NCBI GenBank assembly: GCA_028287135.1
Contig: JAQBQE010000063.1
Span: forward strand, 62,001 to 126,000
Length of the DNA stretch: 64,000 nucleotides
From: Myxococcales bacterium
GTDB taxonomy: Bacteria; Myxococcota_A; Polyangia; Haliangiales; Haliangiaceae
Direction of reading: 5' to 3'
In this document: piece after piece, positions 52,697-61,223 of the stretch
How positions within the stretch are numbered: the stretch's first letter is position 1
Layout of the letters: the number at the start of each line of letters is the position of its first letter
Position numbers and translations under genes: made by a program
Notes under the pieces: generated by a model
What the model saw: only the letters and a program-made list of their open reading frames with translations
Databases searched by the model: none
What the model was told of the DNA's origin: nothing

Positions 52697-52702
52697 ATTG
52701 TA
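52697..52702 (-). promoter_or_regulatory. -10 hexamer TACAAT, leaderless-type
   Basis: On the minus strand TACAAT is 7 bases before the ATG at 52689 of the kinase-fold gene. Confidence 0.5.
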
Positions 52703-52722
52703 GGCAGGTCAAAGACATAGGG

Positions 52723-53145
52723 TCAATTCGCCGGGGGGCCCTCTTCGACGAGACGCGCCACCAGCGGTCGATCTGCGGGCAGAAAGTCCCACGCGCCCGG
52801 GAGCTCGTCGGTCCGGACCCAGACCAGGTCGGCGACCTCGACCGGGCGCGGCAGCGAGCCCGGCGCGAGCCGACACGCGTAGACCAGCATCACGAGATCG
52901 AACGCCGGATACGCGTGGAACAGGACGTCCCAGATCCGACCCACATGGGCGGTGACCCCGAGCTCCTCGGACAGCTCGCGCGCCAGCGCGGCCACCGGAT
53001 CCTCGCCGGGCTCGACCTTGCCGCCTGGAAGCTCCCACTGGAGCGGCAGCGCCTGGTCGGCGCGACGCTGGGTGATCAAGACGCGCTGGTCGTCGCCGAT
53101 GATCAGACCGGCAACGACGAGCTTTCTGACACGAGGCTCAGCCAA
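52723..53145 (-). CDS. NUDIX hydrolase (MutT-like)
   Basis: The protein has a complete NUDIX box, GGKVEPGEDPVAALARELSE followed by ELG. A preceding LVVAGLIIGDDQRVLITQRR and WELPGGK are typical of MutT-type 8-oxo-dGTP diphosphatases that clean the nucleotide pool. With the TTG at 53145, which overlaps the upstream stop by 8 bases, it is 140 residues, close to the family size. In-frame ATGs at 53190 and 53196 would add 15-17 basic residues and are possible alternatives. It is coupled to the NRDE gene. Confidence 0.8.
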   Translation of the reverse strand: MAEPRVRKLVVAGLIIGDDQRVLITQRRADQALPLQWELPGGKVEPGEDPVAALARELSEELGVTAHVGRIWDVLFHAYPAFDLVMLVYACRLAPGSLPRPVEVADLVWVRTDELPGAWDFLPADRPLVARLVEEGPPAN

Positions 53146-53911
53146 GGAGCGTGCTCCGATCGACGAACGGGGTCGTGCACGGCGGACCATCCGCATGCAG
53201 GTAGTGGAGGACGCGGCCGGGTGCGAGAGCGAGGATCGTCGATGACCGCGTGCCGTAGTGCTCGCTGTGGATGCACGTCGCGGTCAGCTCGCGACCGAGG
53301 TCCGGCGGCAGATGCGACGGAGACACCTCGGCGAGCGGAACCCGCGTGTGATCGCCGAGCGCTCGCACGATGGTCGGGAGACTGTCCGCGAACGTGGCGG
53401 ACCCGAGCGCCGCGAGCGCCGCGTGGAGACGCACGCCGCGTGGAAACCCGTCGGCCCCGAGCCGATCGTTGCACAGCACGTGGATGCCCGGACCGAGCCG
53501 CTGGATCTCGAGCGTGCCGTCGTCGTGCCGGCCATACGCGATCGATGCCGATCGGGCATCGCCCCACACGAGGTTCATGCTCGCGTAGCGCCGCGGCTCG
53601 ATCGCGGCGACGTAGGCGTCCGGATCCGGGGCTTCGACGATCTCGCGAACCACGAGACCACGTGACCGCAGTCCGGCTGGCGGGGTCGACAGCGCGCGTT
53701 GATTCGTCACTGCCGCGAATCGCGCATCGGCGCTCACGGCGAGCCAGGTACCGCCCGACAACATGTCGACTCCACCGACGACGACATGACCTGACCGTTC
53801 GCCTAGCCGTTCGGGTGCACGCGTCGGTCTCGCGTACAGCTCATCACGATTCGCAGCGAGCACGATCGGTGCGTCTGCGACGACGTCGATGAGTAGAGCA
53901 ATGGTGCACAT
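53138..53911 (-). CDS. NRDE/TANGO2-family protein
   Basis: The 257-residue protein starts MCTIALLIDVVADAPIVLAANRDE: Cys2 as a potential Ntn-type nucleophile followed by the defining NRDE motif. GGTWLAVSADARFAAVTN near 63-80 and NLVWGD near 118-123 are also family features. TANGO2-like proteins have been linked to haem handling and cell-envelope or Golgi organisation; the bacterial role is unclear. The ATG at 53911 is required to place Cys2. It is divergent from the DUF507 gene, with only 45 bases between them. Confidence 0.85.
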   Translation of the reverse strand: MCTIALLIDVVADAPIVLAANRDELYARPTRAPERLGERSGHVVVGGVDMLSGGTWLAVSADARFAAVTNQRALSTPPAGLRSRGLVVREIVEAPDPDAYVAAIEPRRYASMNLVWGDARSASIAYGRHDDGTLEIQRLGPGIHVLCNDRLGADGFPRGVRLHAALAALGSATFADSLPTIVRALGDHTRVPLAEVSPSHLPPDLGRELTATCIHSEHYGTRSSTILALAPGRVLHYLHADGPPCTTPFVDRSTLLG

Positions 53912-53944
53912 CGTCGAAAAAAAGCAGCGCGAGAGTACGCTACG

Positions 53945-53950
53945 TACCTT
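53945..53950 (+). promoter_or_regulatory. -10 hexamer TACCTT, leaderless-type
   Basis: TACCTT is 6 bases before the GTG at 53957 in the 45-base divergent gap. Confidence 0.45.
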
Positions 53951-53956
53951 GCATGG

Positions 53957-54502
53957 GTGCCCTTCGGACCCTACAGTGCCGCCGAGATGAGACTGTATCC
54001 AGGCAAGGTCGATTCCATCGCGGCCGAGATCATCACGTCGCTCACGGCAGCGGGTGATATCGAAGTCAGCGACAACAACGAAGCCCAGCTGGATGCGGCC
54101 TCTGTTCTCAAAGAATACATCAGGGTCGACAAGGAGCTGACCGAGCGCGCGAAGGACATCCTCGAGATCCGAGGACTTCCCTACTCGCACCTCGGTCGGA
54201 CCAAGCGCCAGCTCGCGGATCAGAAGGAATTCGGACTCAACGAAGAGGGTCTGTCCTGGATCGCGAACCAGATGCTCGAGGCGTTCATGAACTCTCGGCA
54301 CATCGAGGAGGTCTTCGCAGAAGACGTCGTCCTCCGCCGCAAGATCAAGGACATCTGCACCAAGCACATGAAGGTGGACGAGGAGATCGATCAGGAAGTT
54401 CGTGATCGGATCAAGAACCTCGAAGAGGGTACCCAGGCGTGGGACGTCGAGTACTCGAAGGTTCTCGAGCAGATCAAGGGCAAGCACGGCATCAAGGAGT
54501 GA
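53957..54502 (+). CDS. DUF507 family protein
   Basis: The 181-residue acidic, helical protein matches the DUF507 family as I recall it from myxobacteria: MRLYPGKVDSIAAEIITSL, a central LPYSHLGRTKRQLADQ, EEVFAEDVVLRRKIKD, and a C-terminal EEGTQAWDVEYSKVLEQIK. The function is unknown. The family start is the ATG at 53987. The GTG at 53957 is used because TACCTT lies 6 bases before it, which adds 10 residues (MPFGPYSAAE). Codon use is less GC-extreme than its neighbours, suggesting a well-expressed gene. Confidence 0.85.
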   Translation: MPFGPYSAAEMRLYPGKVDSIAAEIITSLTAAGDIEVSDNNEAQLDAASVLKEYIRVDKELTERAKDILEIRGLPYSHLGRTKRQLADQKEFGLNEEGLSWIANQMLEAFMNSRHIEEVFAEDVVLRRKIKDICTKHMKVDEEIDQEVRDRIKNLEEGTQAWDVEYSKVLEQIKGKHGIKE

Positions 54503-54664
54503 TGCTGCGGCGCACGGCGCCCGGCTCCTCGTTCGGTGGTTCCCAGGGTGACGGCGCACGGCGCGCCTCCCCTGCAGCTCGTTTGATGTCGCGGCGTTAG
54601 CGCGTACGCGATCCTCCCCCAGGATCTTCCTTGGCTGTCGCGGGCATTCGGGCAGAGTTGGAGG

Positions 54665-55069
54665 ATGGGCTCCCGTCGCTGCATCGACTGCGTCACCCAT
54701 CCGGTGATGCGCTGCGGACGCTGTACGACCACCCGGTGTGCCGTGCATGCACTGCTCGCCGGCGAGCGGTGCACGGAGTGCGAACGCGACTGGGACGAGG
54801 AGGCACCGACGCGGCGCTCGGCGAAGCTGATCTTTGCACCACCGATCGCGGTGCTCGCCGGCGGTCTGCTGTTCGGCCTGCTGCTTCCGATCTCGATCGG
54901 TGGAGCCGTCGGCGCAGCGGTGATGGCTGCGATCGCGTGCGGCACGGGCGTGGGTGCTGGCGCGGGTGCCTGTCGGCTCGTCGACAAGAGTGCGCGCGCG
55001 CTGTTCCTTCGCGAGCGTGCCGGCGGACTTCCCACGGCGCGACTCCTGCCGAGCGGCCGCCACCGCTGA
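54665..55069 (+). CDS. zinc-ribbon membrane protein
   Basis: The 134-residue protein starts with eight Cys in CxxC-like pairs (CIDC, CGRC, then C and CTEC) over residues 6-40, probably binding two zinc ions. Two transmembrane helices follow at about 55-76 and 80-100, then a basic tail. GGAGG immediately before the ATG fits a ribosome binding site only at very short spacing. The function is unknown. The 162 bases before it (54503-54664) contain nothing I recognise. It ends 7 bases from the opposing operon. Confidence 0.65.
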   Translation: MGSRRCIDCVTHPVMRCGRCTTTRCAVHALLAGERCTECERDWDEEAPTRRSAKLIFAPPIAVLAGGLLFGLLLPISIGGAVGAAVMAAIACGTGVGAGAGACRLVDKSARALFLRERAGGLPTARLLPSGRHR

Positions 55070-55076
55070 CCGCGCG

Positions 55077-55616
55077 CTAATCGAACTGTTCGCCAGGATC
55101 TGCGAGCGCGCCCCAGTCGACCGAGTCGCGAAGCTGCCGCACCGATTCCGAGAACCGCGCGCGGACTTCACCGACCTTGCCGCCCTCGGCGCGATGCTGC
55201 TCGCGTGCGGCCAGGAGCTCGCGCAGCGTTGCCGACGCCGACGGCTGCCCGTTCGCCTCGAGCATCAACGTCAACGCTTCCGAGATCGTCGTGATCACCG
55301 ATGCATCGAACGCGGTGCGCAGCGCCTCGAACAGGACATAGACCGCGCGTCGTGGGCTGCCACGATCGTCGAAACCTTCGGCCGCGCGCAGCAGCGCCTG
55401 CGACTGGAGCGTCGGCACGTAGACCAGCACACGCCGGAGATCCGGATCGTCGCGCCGGATCGCGAGCTCCTGCGCCACCGTCCGGCCAAACGCATCGAGC
55501 TCGGTCGCGAGACTGACGAGCGTCGTCGGCTCGGTTGCATCCTTGACCTGCCGCGCGAGCTGCTCGAGTCGCACGACCGGCGCGACGCGATCGTCGGGCT
55601 GATCGGGCTTGCTCAC
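55077..55616 (-). CDS. helical protein of unknown function, last gene of CoA operon
   Basis: The 179-residue protein starts at a GTG overlapping the creatininase-family stop (GTGA). It is almost entirely helical and charged (VVRLEQLARQVKDATEP, VLFEALRTAFDASVITTISEAL) with no signal peptide or membrane helix. I do not recognise it. Its place as the seventh coupled gene suggests a role with the CoA enzymes, or simply read-through expression. Confidence 0.65.
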   Translation of the reverse strand: MSKPDQPDDRVAPVVRLEQLARQVKDATEPTTLVSLATELDAFGRTVAQELAIRRDDPDLRRVLVYVPTLQSQALLRAAEGFDDRGSPRRAVYVLFEALRTAFDASVITTISEALTLMLEANGQPSASATLRELLAAREQHRAEGGKVGEVRARFSESVRQLRDSVDWGALADPGEQFD

Positions 55617-56374
55617 GCCGGTAGCCCCAGGGATTCGCGAACCTCGCCGACCACCATCTCGGCGAGACGCTGGATCAACTGCTCGCCCTCGGCGACCGAC
55701 GCCGACGCCGGATCGCCGGCGTACGCGAGCTCCATGCCCATCGCGGTGAACGTGTTGATCCCCGCCTTGAGCTTCTCGGACAGACTGACCGGAACGGGTT
55801 GCAGTGTGGTGCGCATCTGCTCGTCGACCAGCTCGGGTGCCGCGGCCATCACGATCGAGGTCTCGTACTGACCGGCGTGACAGGCGCCGCTCTTGAACTC
55901 GGCCGACAGCGTCTTCGCCCACTTCCTGGTCAGCGGACACGCGACGCTGACCTTGCCTTCGCGGCCCGCGACGACCGCGCGGATCGCCGCATCCTGCGCC
56001 GGCTCGAGGTGGTTGTTGACGAGGCAGACGTGACGCAGCCCCTGCGCGAGCAGTCCGTCGCAGATCGCTGCGACGTACGCGGTCAGGACCTCCGCGGGAA
56101 TCGTCACGGCGCCCGGGAAGCCCACCGCGCAATCGGTGACGCCATAGCTGACCGCGGGCGCGATCACGGCGGTCAGGGGTCCCTTCTTCTCGAGCAGCTC
56201 GCATGCGCGCACGCACGCGGCGGCCGAGATCACGACGTCGGTCCCGAGCCCGAGGTGCGGACCGTGGGGCTCGGTCGAGCCGATCGGGACCAGAGCGATG
56301 ACCGGCCGCTTGCCACCGAGCAGGGTGTACAGGCTCGCGGTCGTATGACGCGCCATGAACTTCTCGCCCATCAC
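55613..56374 (-). CDS. creatininase-family metal-dependent amidohydrolase
   Basis: The 253-residue protein has the creatininase metal-binding residues: Glu and His in GSTEPHGPHL near 31-40, Asp in LGTD near 42-45, His and Glu in NNHLEP near 119-124, and Glu in CHAGQYETS near 163-171. VSYGVTDCAVGFPG is also typical. The NNHLEP form is nearer to the creatininase NGHxEN motif than to the GHGGN of other members. It should hydrolyse a cyclic amide or formamide-like bond. Within this operon it may act on a nitrogen-containing ring product. It overlaps both neighbours by 4 bases. Confidence 0.8.
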   Translation of the reverse strand: MMGEKFMARHTTASLYTLLGGKRPVIALVPIGSTEPHGPHLGLGTDVVISAAACVRACELLEKKGPLTAVIAPAVSYGVTDCAVGFPGAVTIPAEVLTAYVAAICDGLLAQGLRHVCLVNNHLEPAQDAAIRAVVAGREGKVSVACPLTRKWAKTLSAEFKSGACHAGQYETSIVMAAAPELVDEQMRTTLQPVPVSLSEKLKAGINTFTAMGMELAYAGDPASASVAEGEQLIQRLAEMVVGEVRESLGLPA

Positions 56375-58056
56375 TCGCCTCCGAGCTCGCCGCGCTTCTC
56401 GCGTTCGATCAACATCTTCTTGTCGACCTTGCCACGATCGTTCTTCGGAAGGTCGTCCACGAAGGCCACCCAGCGCGGATACTTGTGCTTGCTCAGCCGT
56501 TGCTGGACATGCGCCTTGAGCTCCGCGACCAGCGAACGCCTGGCGTCGGCAGTCGCGATCCGGTCACGGGCATCGGGTCGCAGCTCGATCAGCGCCTTCG
56601 GCTTGATCAGCCCCTGGTCCATCGCGGGAATCACCGCGACCACCGACACCGCGGGATGTCCGATCAGGCAGTCCTCGACCTCGCGCGGAGCTACGAAGAT
56701 CCCACCGACCTTGAACAGATCGTCGGCCCGGCCCTGGAACCACAGGTAACCACGCTCGTCGATCGAGAACAGATCACCGGTCCGGCACCAGTGCCCGTGG
56801 AACGTCGTCCAGCTCTTCTCGCGATCCTGGAAGTAGCCGTGCGCGACCGAGTCGCCCTTGACCCACAGCACGCCGATCTCGCCGGGTGGCAGCGGCTGTG
56901 CGCCGGCACCCGGGGCATCCTCGGGGAGAATCGCCAGCGTGTAGCCCTCGACCACGCGGCCGAGCGACCCTGGCATCACATCGCCCGGGCGGTTCGAGCA
57001 GTAGATGTGGAACATCTCCGCGGACCCGATGCCGTCGAACACCTCGCCGCCGAACCGCTCGACGAACCGGCGCAGCAGCGGCTCGGGCAACGCCTCCCCT
57101 GCGGACAGGTGGAACCGCACGCACGAGAGATCGAGCCGCGCCTCGCCCCGGGCGCGACGCTCGTCGTCGAGGTCGAGCAGCTTGCCGAGCATCGTCGGCA
57201 CGTTGGTGACGATCGTCGGCCGGTAGCGCGCGATCGCGTTCGCGATGCTCTCGGCGGTCGGCCGCTCGCTGAACAGCCCGACCGTCGCGCCGACGGCGAA
57301 CGGGAACCACAGGTTCGTGCCGGTCGCGTAGCCGAAGAACAGCCGCGGCACGCTGACGCAGACATCGCTCTCGCGATAACCGACGGTCCGCTTGGCGAAC
57401 ACCTCGGTATTGAACGCGAAGTCGCGGTGACTGTGCATCGCGGCCTTCGAGCGACCGGTCGACCCCGACGTGAACAGCCAGATCGCCGGATCGTCGCGCT
57501 TGATGGTGGGCAACGGCGTCGCGAGACCGCGGCCCTGCGCGATCGCGGCATCGAGCGAGACGACCTCGCGGTCACGCAGCTCCGCCGGAATCTCGACGCG
57601 CGCCTCGGGATCCGCACCGGTCGCAGCATCCGGCGCGAGCAGGATGCGGCGCAGGTTCGGCAACCCGTCGAGGTGCGGCGCCAGCGATGCCGCGACCTGC
57701 GGGGTCGTGATCAGGACCGCCGCCTTGACGTACTCGAGGACGTAGCGCAGGTCGTCGACCGGAGCGATCGAATTACCCATCGTCAGCACGCCGCCGGCGG
57801 CGAGCGTCGCGAAGATGCCCCACGCGAATGGCGGCAGGTCCGGCAGCACGATGTAGACGCGCTGCTCCGGCCGCAGGCCGGCATCGACGAGGTAGCGAGC
57901 GAGTGCGCGCGACCGATCAGCGACCTCCGCGTAGGTCCACGACCGATCGCCGAACCGGAGGGCCACGTTGCCGCCCTTCCCTTCCCGCTCGCGATCGAAC
58001 AGGAAGTAGTCGGCGAGGCTGAGCTCCTCGGGGAAGGTCACGGACGGTGCGGTCAT
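56371..58056 (-). CDS. benzoate-CoA ligase-like AMP-forming enzyme
   Basis: The 561-residue ANL-family ligase has the P-loop WLFTSGSTGRSKAAMHSH near 193-210, FFGYATGTNLWFPFAVGA near 239-256 (characteristic of benzoate and 2-aminobenzoate CoA ligases), GIGSAEMFHIY near 337-347, GDLFSIDERGYLWFQGRADD near 423-442, and the C-terminal catalytic Lys in NDRGKVDKKML. It should activate an aromatic carboxylate with ATP and CoA. No transporter or oxygenase is adjacent. It overlaps the dehydrogenase stop (TGATG). Confidence 0.85.
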   Translation of the reverse strand: MTAPSVTFPEELSLADYFLFDREREGKGGNVALRFGDRSWTYAEVADRSRALARYLVDAGLRPEQRVYIVLPDLPPFAWGIFATLAAGGVLTMGNSIAPVDDLRYVLEYVKAAVLITTPQVAASLAPHLDGLPNLRRILLAPDAATGADPEARVEIPAELRDREVVSLDAAIAQGRGLATPLPTIKRDDPAIWLFTSGSTGRSKAAMHSHRDFAFNTEVFAKRTVGYRESDVCVSVPRLFFGYATGTNLWFPFAVGATVGLFSERPTAESIANAIARYRPTIVTNVPTMLGKLLDLDDERRARGEARLDLSCVRFHLSAGEALPEPLLRRFVERFGGEVFDGIGSAEMFHIYCSNRPGDVMPGSLGRVVEGYTLAILPEDAPGAGAQPLPPGEIGVLWVKGDSVAHGYFQDREKSWTTFHGHWCRTGDLFSIDERGYLWFQGRADDLFKVGGIFVAPREVEDCLIGHPAVSVVAVIPAMDQGLIKPKALIELRPDARDRIATADARRSLVAELKAHVQQRLSKHKYPRWVAFVDDLPKNDRGKVDKKMLIEREKRGELGGE

Positions 58057-59204
58057 CAGGTCGCCCCCTGCGCGAGTGCCTTGCCGATGATCATGCGCTG
58101 GATCTCGCTCGTGCCTTCGTAGATCCGCAGCGGACGGATCGCGCGATACAGATGCTCGACGACGGCCCCGGCCATCACGCCCCGTCCACCGAACAGCTGG
58201 ACCGCGCGATCGATCACGCGCTGGGCGGCCTCGGTCGCGCCGAGCTTCGCGATCGAGACTTCCGTCGTCACCTTGGCGCCGGTGGTGTCCTTGAGGTACG
58301 CGGCGCGCAGCACGAGCAGCCGCGCGCTATCGAGGTCGACGATCATGTCCGCGAGGTGCGCTTGCACGAGCTGCTGCTCGCTGAGCTTCTTGCCGAACTG
58401 CGTGCGTCGCGTGACAAAGCCAAGCGCCTCGTCGAGCGCACGCCTTGCCATGCCGACCGCAGCTGCACCGACGGAGACCCGGAACGCGTCGAGCGTTCGC
58501 AGCGCGAGCTTCATGCCCTGCCCCACCTCGCCGATCCTCGCTGCCGTCGGAATCATCACCCCTCGCAGCTCGAGCGCACCGATCGGGTGCGGCGCGGTAG
58601 CATGCATCGGCTTGACGGTCACGCCCGGCGTATCGAGCGGAACCCAGAACGCGGTCAACCCTGCGCTGCCGAGCCCGGGCTCGGTCGTCGCGATCACCGT
58701 CGCGTGATCGGCGATCCCGAGATTCGAGATGAACAGCTTGTCGCCGTCGAGCCGATAGCCGTCGGCGGTCGGCGCAGCGCGCGTGGCGATCGATGCGACG
58801 TCGGAGCCGGCCTCGGGCTCGGTCAGCGCGAATGCCGCGATTCCTGCGCCGCGCGCGTAGGCCTTGAGCTGCGAGCGCTGCTCCGCCGAGCCGGCGAGGA
58901 CGAGCGCGTGCGTTCCGAGACCCTGGACAGCAAAGATCGAGTCGGCGCGCGGCGAGACGTAGCCCAGCATCTCGCGTGCGAGGCACAGCGCGCGCGTGTC
59001 GATCGCGGTGGTCGGCACGACGAGCTCGAGCAAGCCCGCCTCGGCGAGTGCGGCCGCGGCCGACCGATCGCGCTCGGCCTCGGTGACGTGCCGCCCTGGG
59101 TCCTCGACCGCCTCGATCGCCGCCGCCGCTGCGCGCAGCCGCCCCGCGAGTGCCTGATGGCTCTCGTCGAAGAACATCGGCAGGTCGTCGCTCGACAGCC
59201 TCAT
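58056..59204 (-). CDS. acyl-CoA dehydrogenase
   Basis: The 382-residue flavoprotein has FALTEPEAGSD near 134-144, DGDKLFISNLGIADHATVIATT near 157-178, QLFGGRGVMAG near 336-346 and YRAIRPLRIYEGTSEIQRMIIGK near 352-374, which contain the catalytic-base region and the C-terminal FAD/dimer motif. It oxidises an acyl-CoA at the alpha-beta bond and passes electrons to ETF (not encoded here). It overlaps the enoyl-CoA hydratase gene by 4 bases, so both likely act in one ring- or chain-degrading pathway. Confidence 0.88.
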   Translation of the reverse strand: MRLSSDDLPMFFDESHQALAGRLRAAAAAIEAVEDPGRHVTEAERDRSAAAALAEAGLLELVVPTTAIDTRALCLAREMLGYVSPRADSIFAVQGLGTHALVLAGSAEQRSQLKAYARGAGIAAFALTEPEAGSDVASIATRAAPTADGYRLDGDKLFISNLGIADHATVIATTEPGLGSAGLTAFWVPLDTPGVTVKPMHATAPHPIGALELRGVMIPTAARIGEVGQGMKLALRTLDAFRVSVGAAAVGMARRALDEALGFVTRRTQFGKKLSEQQLVQAHLADMIVDLDSARLLVLRAAYLKDTTGAKVTTEVSIAKLGATEAAQRVIDRAVQLFGGRGVMAGAVVEHLYRAIRPLRIYEGTSEIQRMIIGKALAQGAT

Positions 59205-60028
59205 TCGGGATCACTCGCAGCGCCGCGAAACCGCGCCGGCCGCTTCTCCTTGAACGAGGCATGCGCCTCCGCGAAGTCCGGATGCTGCATGCAGAGCGCC
59301 TGCGCCTGCGCCTCGGCCTCGATCGCCTCGGCCAGCGCCATCGTGTGCTCGCTCTCGATCATCTGCTTCGTCATCGAATGCGCGAAGGCCGGTCCGCTGG
59401 CAAGCCGAGCCGCCCACTCCTGCCCGAGTTTCACCGCGGCCTCACCGTCGGGAACGACCCGATTGACGAGCCCGATCTCGAGCGCGCGGGCAGCGTCGAT
59501 GAGGTCGCCGAACAGCAGCAGCTCCGAGGCGTGCCCGAGCCCGACGATCCGGGGCAGCAGGTACGTCACCCCCATGTCGGCGCCCGACAGGCCGACCTGC
59601 GGGAAGATGAAGCCGAACTTCGCGTTCGCGGCCGCGATCCGGAGATCACTCGCACACGCGATCACCGCCCCCGCGCCCACCGCGACGCCGTTGATCGCGG
59701 CGACGATCGGACGCCGGCAGGCGCGCATCGCCTTGATCAGCCGACCCGTTGCCCGCGTGAACGAGAGCAGTGCGGGCGTATCGCGCCCGAGCAGGTGCTT
59801 GATGATGTCGTCCTGATCGCCGCCCGAGCAGAACCCGCGGCCGCGCCCGGTGATCACGACCGCGCGAACCTCCTCCAGCCGATCGAGCTGCTCGAAGGTC
59901 TCGGCAAGCTCGCGATAGACCTCGAACGTCAGTGCGTTGAGGCGCTTCTCGCGATCGAGCGTGATCGTGGCGACGCCGCGCGTGAGGTCGAGTGCGAACG
60001 ACTGGGGAACCGGGACGGGCATGCTCAT
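59201..60028 (-). CDS. enoyl-CoA hydratase/isomerase family protein
   Basis: The 275-residue crotonase-fold protein has FCSGGDQDDI near 73-82 and PIVAAINGVAVGAGAVIA near 108-125 (oxyanion hole), then FPQVGLSGADMG near 141-152. It should hydrate or rearrange an enoyl-CoA made by the neighbouring dehydrogenase. The ATG at 60028 is chosen because it overlaps the upstream stop and gives the family N-terminus; the frame is open far upstream. Confidence 0.85.
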   Translation of the reverse strand: MSMPVPVPQSFALDLTRGVATITLDREKRLNALTFEVYRELAETFEQLDRLEEVRAVVITGRGRGFCSGGDQDDIIKHLLGRDTPALLSFTRATGRLIKAMRACRRPIVAAINGVAVGAGAVIACASDLRIAAANAKFGFIFPQVGLSGADMGVTYLLPRIVGLGHASELLLFGDLIDAARALEIGLVNRVVPDGEAAVKLGQEWAARLASGPAFAHSMTKQMIESEHTMALAEAIEAEAQAQALCMQHPDFAEAHASFKEKRPARFRGAASDPE

Positions 60029-60444
60029 GGGGAATCTCCGAGGTACGCGACGGCCTGGATCTCGATCACGGCCTCCGGCTCGAACAGCGCGGACACCGCG
60101 ACGAGGGCCATCGCCGGAAAATGTTTGCCAAGCCGCTCGCGCCACACCGCCGCGAGCTCCTTGCGAGCGCTGCGATAGATCGCCATGTCGGTGACATAGG
60201 CGGTCATCGACGCGATGTCAGCGACCTCTCCACCGGCCGCACGCACGACGGCGATCACGTTGTCGAGCGTCTGTGCGAACTGCGCGACGAAGCGGTCCTC
60301 CGCCGTCTCGCGTACCGGGAACTTCATCTCCGGGGTCCAGCCGATCTGACCACCGACCTCGAGGACCCGGCCCTTGCCGATCCGCCCGTTCGAGTAGCCC
60401 CTCGGGGTCGGCCAGCCCGGGACCAGCACATCCTCGGTGCTCAC
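60025..60444 (-). CDS. RidA/YjgF-family protein
   Basis: The 139-residue protein has the RidA fold signature: GYSNGRIGKGRVLEVGGQIGW near 15-35, FAQTLDNVIAVVRAAGG near 57-73 and AMALVAVSALFEPEAVIEIQAV near 107-128, with an Arg in the ARKELAAVW helix. RidA proteins hydrolyse reactive enamine/imine intermediates, which fits a pathway that handles nitrogen-bearing CoA esters. The GTG at 60444 overlaps the SDR stop (GTGA). Confidence 0.85.
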   Translation of the reverse strand: MSTEDVLVPGWPTPRGYSNGRIGKGRVLEVGGQIGWTPEMKFPVRETAEDRFVAQFAQTLDNVIAVVRAAGGEVADIASMTAYVTDMAIYRSARKELAAVWRERLGKHFPAMALVAVSALFEPEAVIEIQAVAYLGDSP

Positions 60445-61196
60445 TTCAGCACCGCTCCGCCGTCGATCACGATCGTCTGACCGTGGATACCGCGCGCGGC
60501 ATGCGCGCACAGCATGAGCGCGGCGTGCGCGACCTCGGCCGGCTCGATCATCCGCTTCTGCGGAGTCATCGCTGCAAGGGACGTCTTTGCGTCCTCGATC
60601 GAGCGACCGGTCTTCGCCGCGATCCGCTCCGCGGCCTCCTCGACCATCTGCGTCGCGACCCAGCCGGGGCACAGCGCGTTGATGGTCACGCCGGTCCGCG
60701 CGAGATCGATCGCGAGGCCTCGCGTCATGCCGACCATCGCGTGCTTCGCCGCGCAGTACGCCGTCGTGTAGCCGTAGCCCGAGACACCTGCGTTCGACGC
60801 GATGTTGACCACGCGTCCCCACCCGGCCTTGACCATGCTCGGGACGAGCGCCCGGGTGACGCGAAACGGCGCCGTCGCATCGAGCTCCATGATGCGGTCC
60901 CACATCGCATCCGTGGTGCGCTCGAGCGAGGCGCTCTCGGCAGCACCGGCGTTGTTGATCAGCACGTCGACGTGGCCGACCGCGCCGATCACCTCGTCGG
61001 TCGCCTTGCGATCGAGCAGATCGAGGACGAGGGCACGGCCTCCGATCTCGGTGGCGAGCGCCTCGAGATCGGGCTTCGTGCGACCACACACGATCACGCG
61101 CGCGCCGGCACCCGCGAGCGCACGTGCGATCGCAGCACCGATCCCGCGACCTCCGCCGGTGACGAGCGCCGACTTCCCGGTGAGGATTCCGTCCAT
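60441..61196 (-). CDS. short-chain dehydrogenase/reductase
   Basis: The 251-residue classical SDR has TGGGRGIGAA at 14-23, NNAGAAES near 85-92, a catalytic Ser region INIASNAGVSGYGY, and AYCAAKHAMVG with Tyr-x-x-x-Lys. The C-terminus GIHGQTIVIDGGAVLK is typical of beta-ketoacyl-ACP reductase/3-hydroxyacyl-CoA dehydrogenase relatives. It is the first gene of the seven-gene operon, with TACAAC 6 bases before its ATG and a palindromic operator over the promoter. Confidence 0.88.
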   Translation of the reverse strand: MDGILTGKSALVTGGGRGIGAAIARALAGAGARVIVCGRTKPDLEALATEIGGRALVLDLLDRKATDEVIGAVGHVDVLINNAGAAESASLERTTDAMWDRIMELDATAPFRVTRALVPSMVKAGWGRVVNIASNAGVSGYGYTTAYCAAKHAMVGMTRGLAIDLARTGVTINALCPGWVATQMVEEAAERIAAKTGRSIEDAKTSLAAMTPQKRMIEPAEVAHAALMLCAHAARGIHGQTIVIDGGAVLK

Positions 61197-61202
61197 GGGA
61201 CG

Positions 61203-61208
61203 GTTGTA
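61203..61208 (-). promoter_or_regulatory. -10 hexamer TACAAC, leaderless-type
   Basis: On the minus strand TACAAC is 6 bases before the ATG at 61196 and overlaps the left arm of the palindrome at 61206-61219. Confidence 0.45.
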
Positions 61209-61219
61209 ACCCGAGTTAC
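61206..61219. promoter_or_regulatory. palindromic operator GTAAC-N4-GTTAC
   Basis: GTAAC at 61206-61210 and GTTAC at 61215-61219 form a perfect inverted repeat with a 4-base spacer, over the predicted promoter of the CoA operon. The size fits a TetR- or GntR-type repressor site. No such regulator gene is in the window. Confidence 0.5.
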
Positions 61220-61223
61220 CAGG

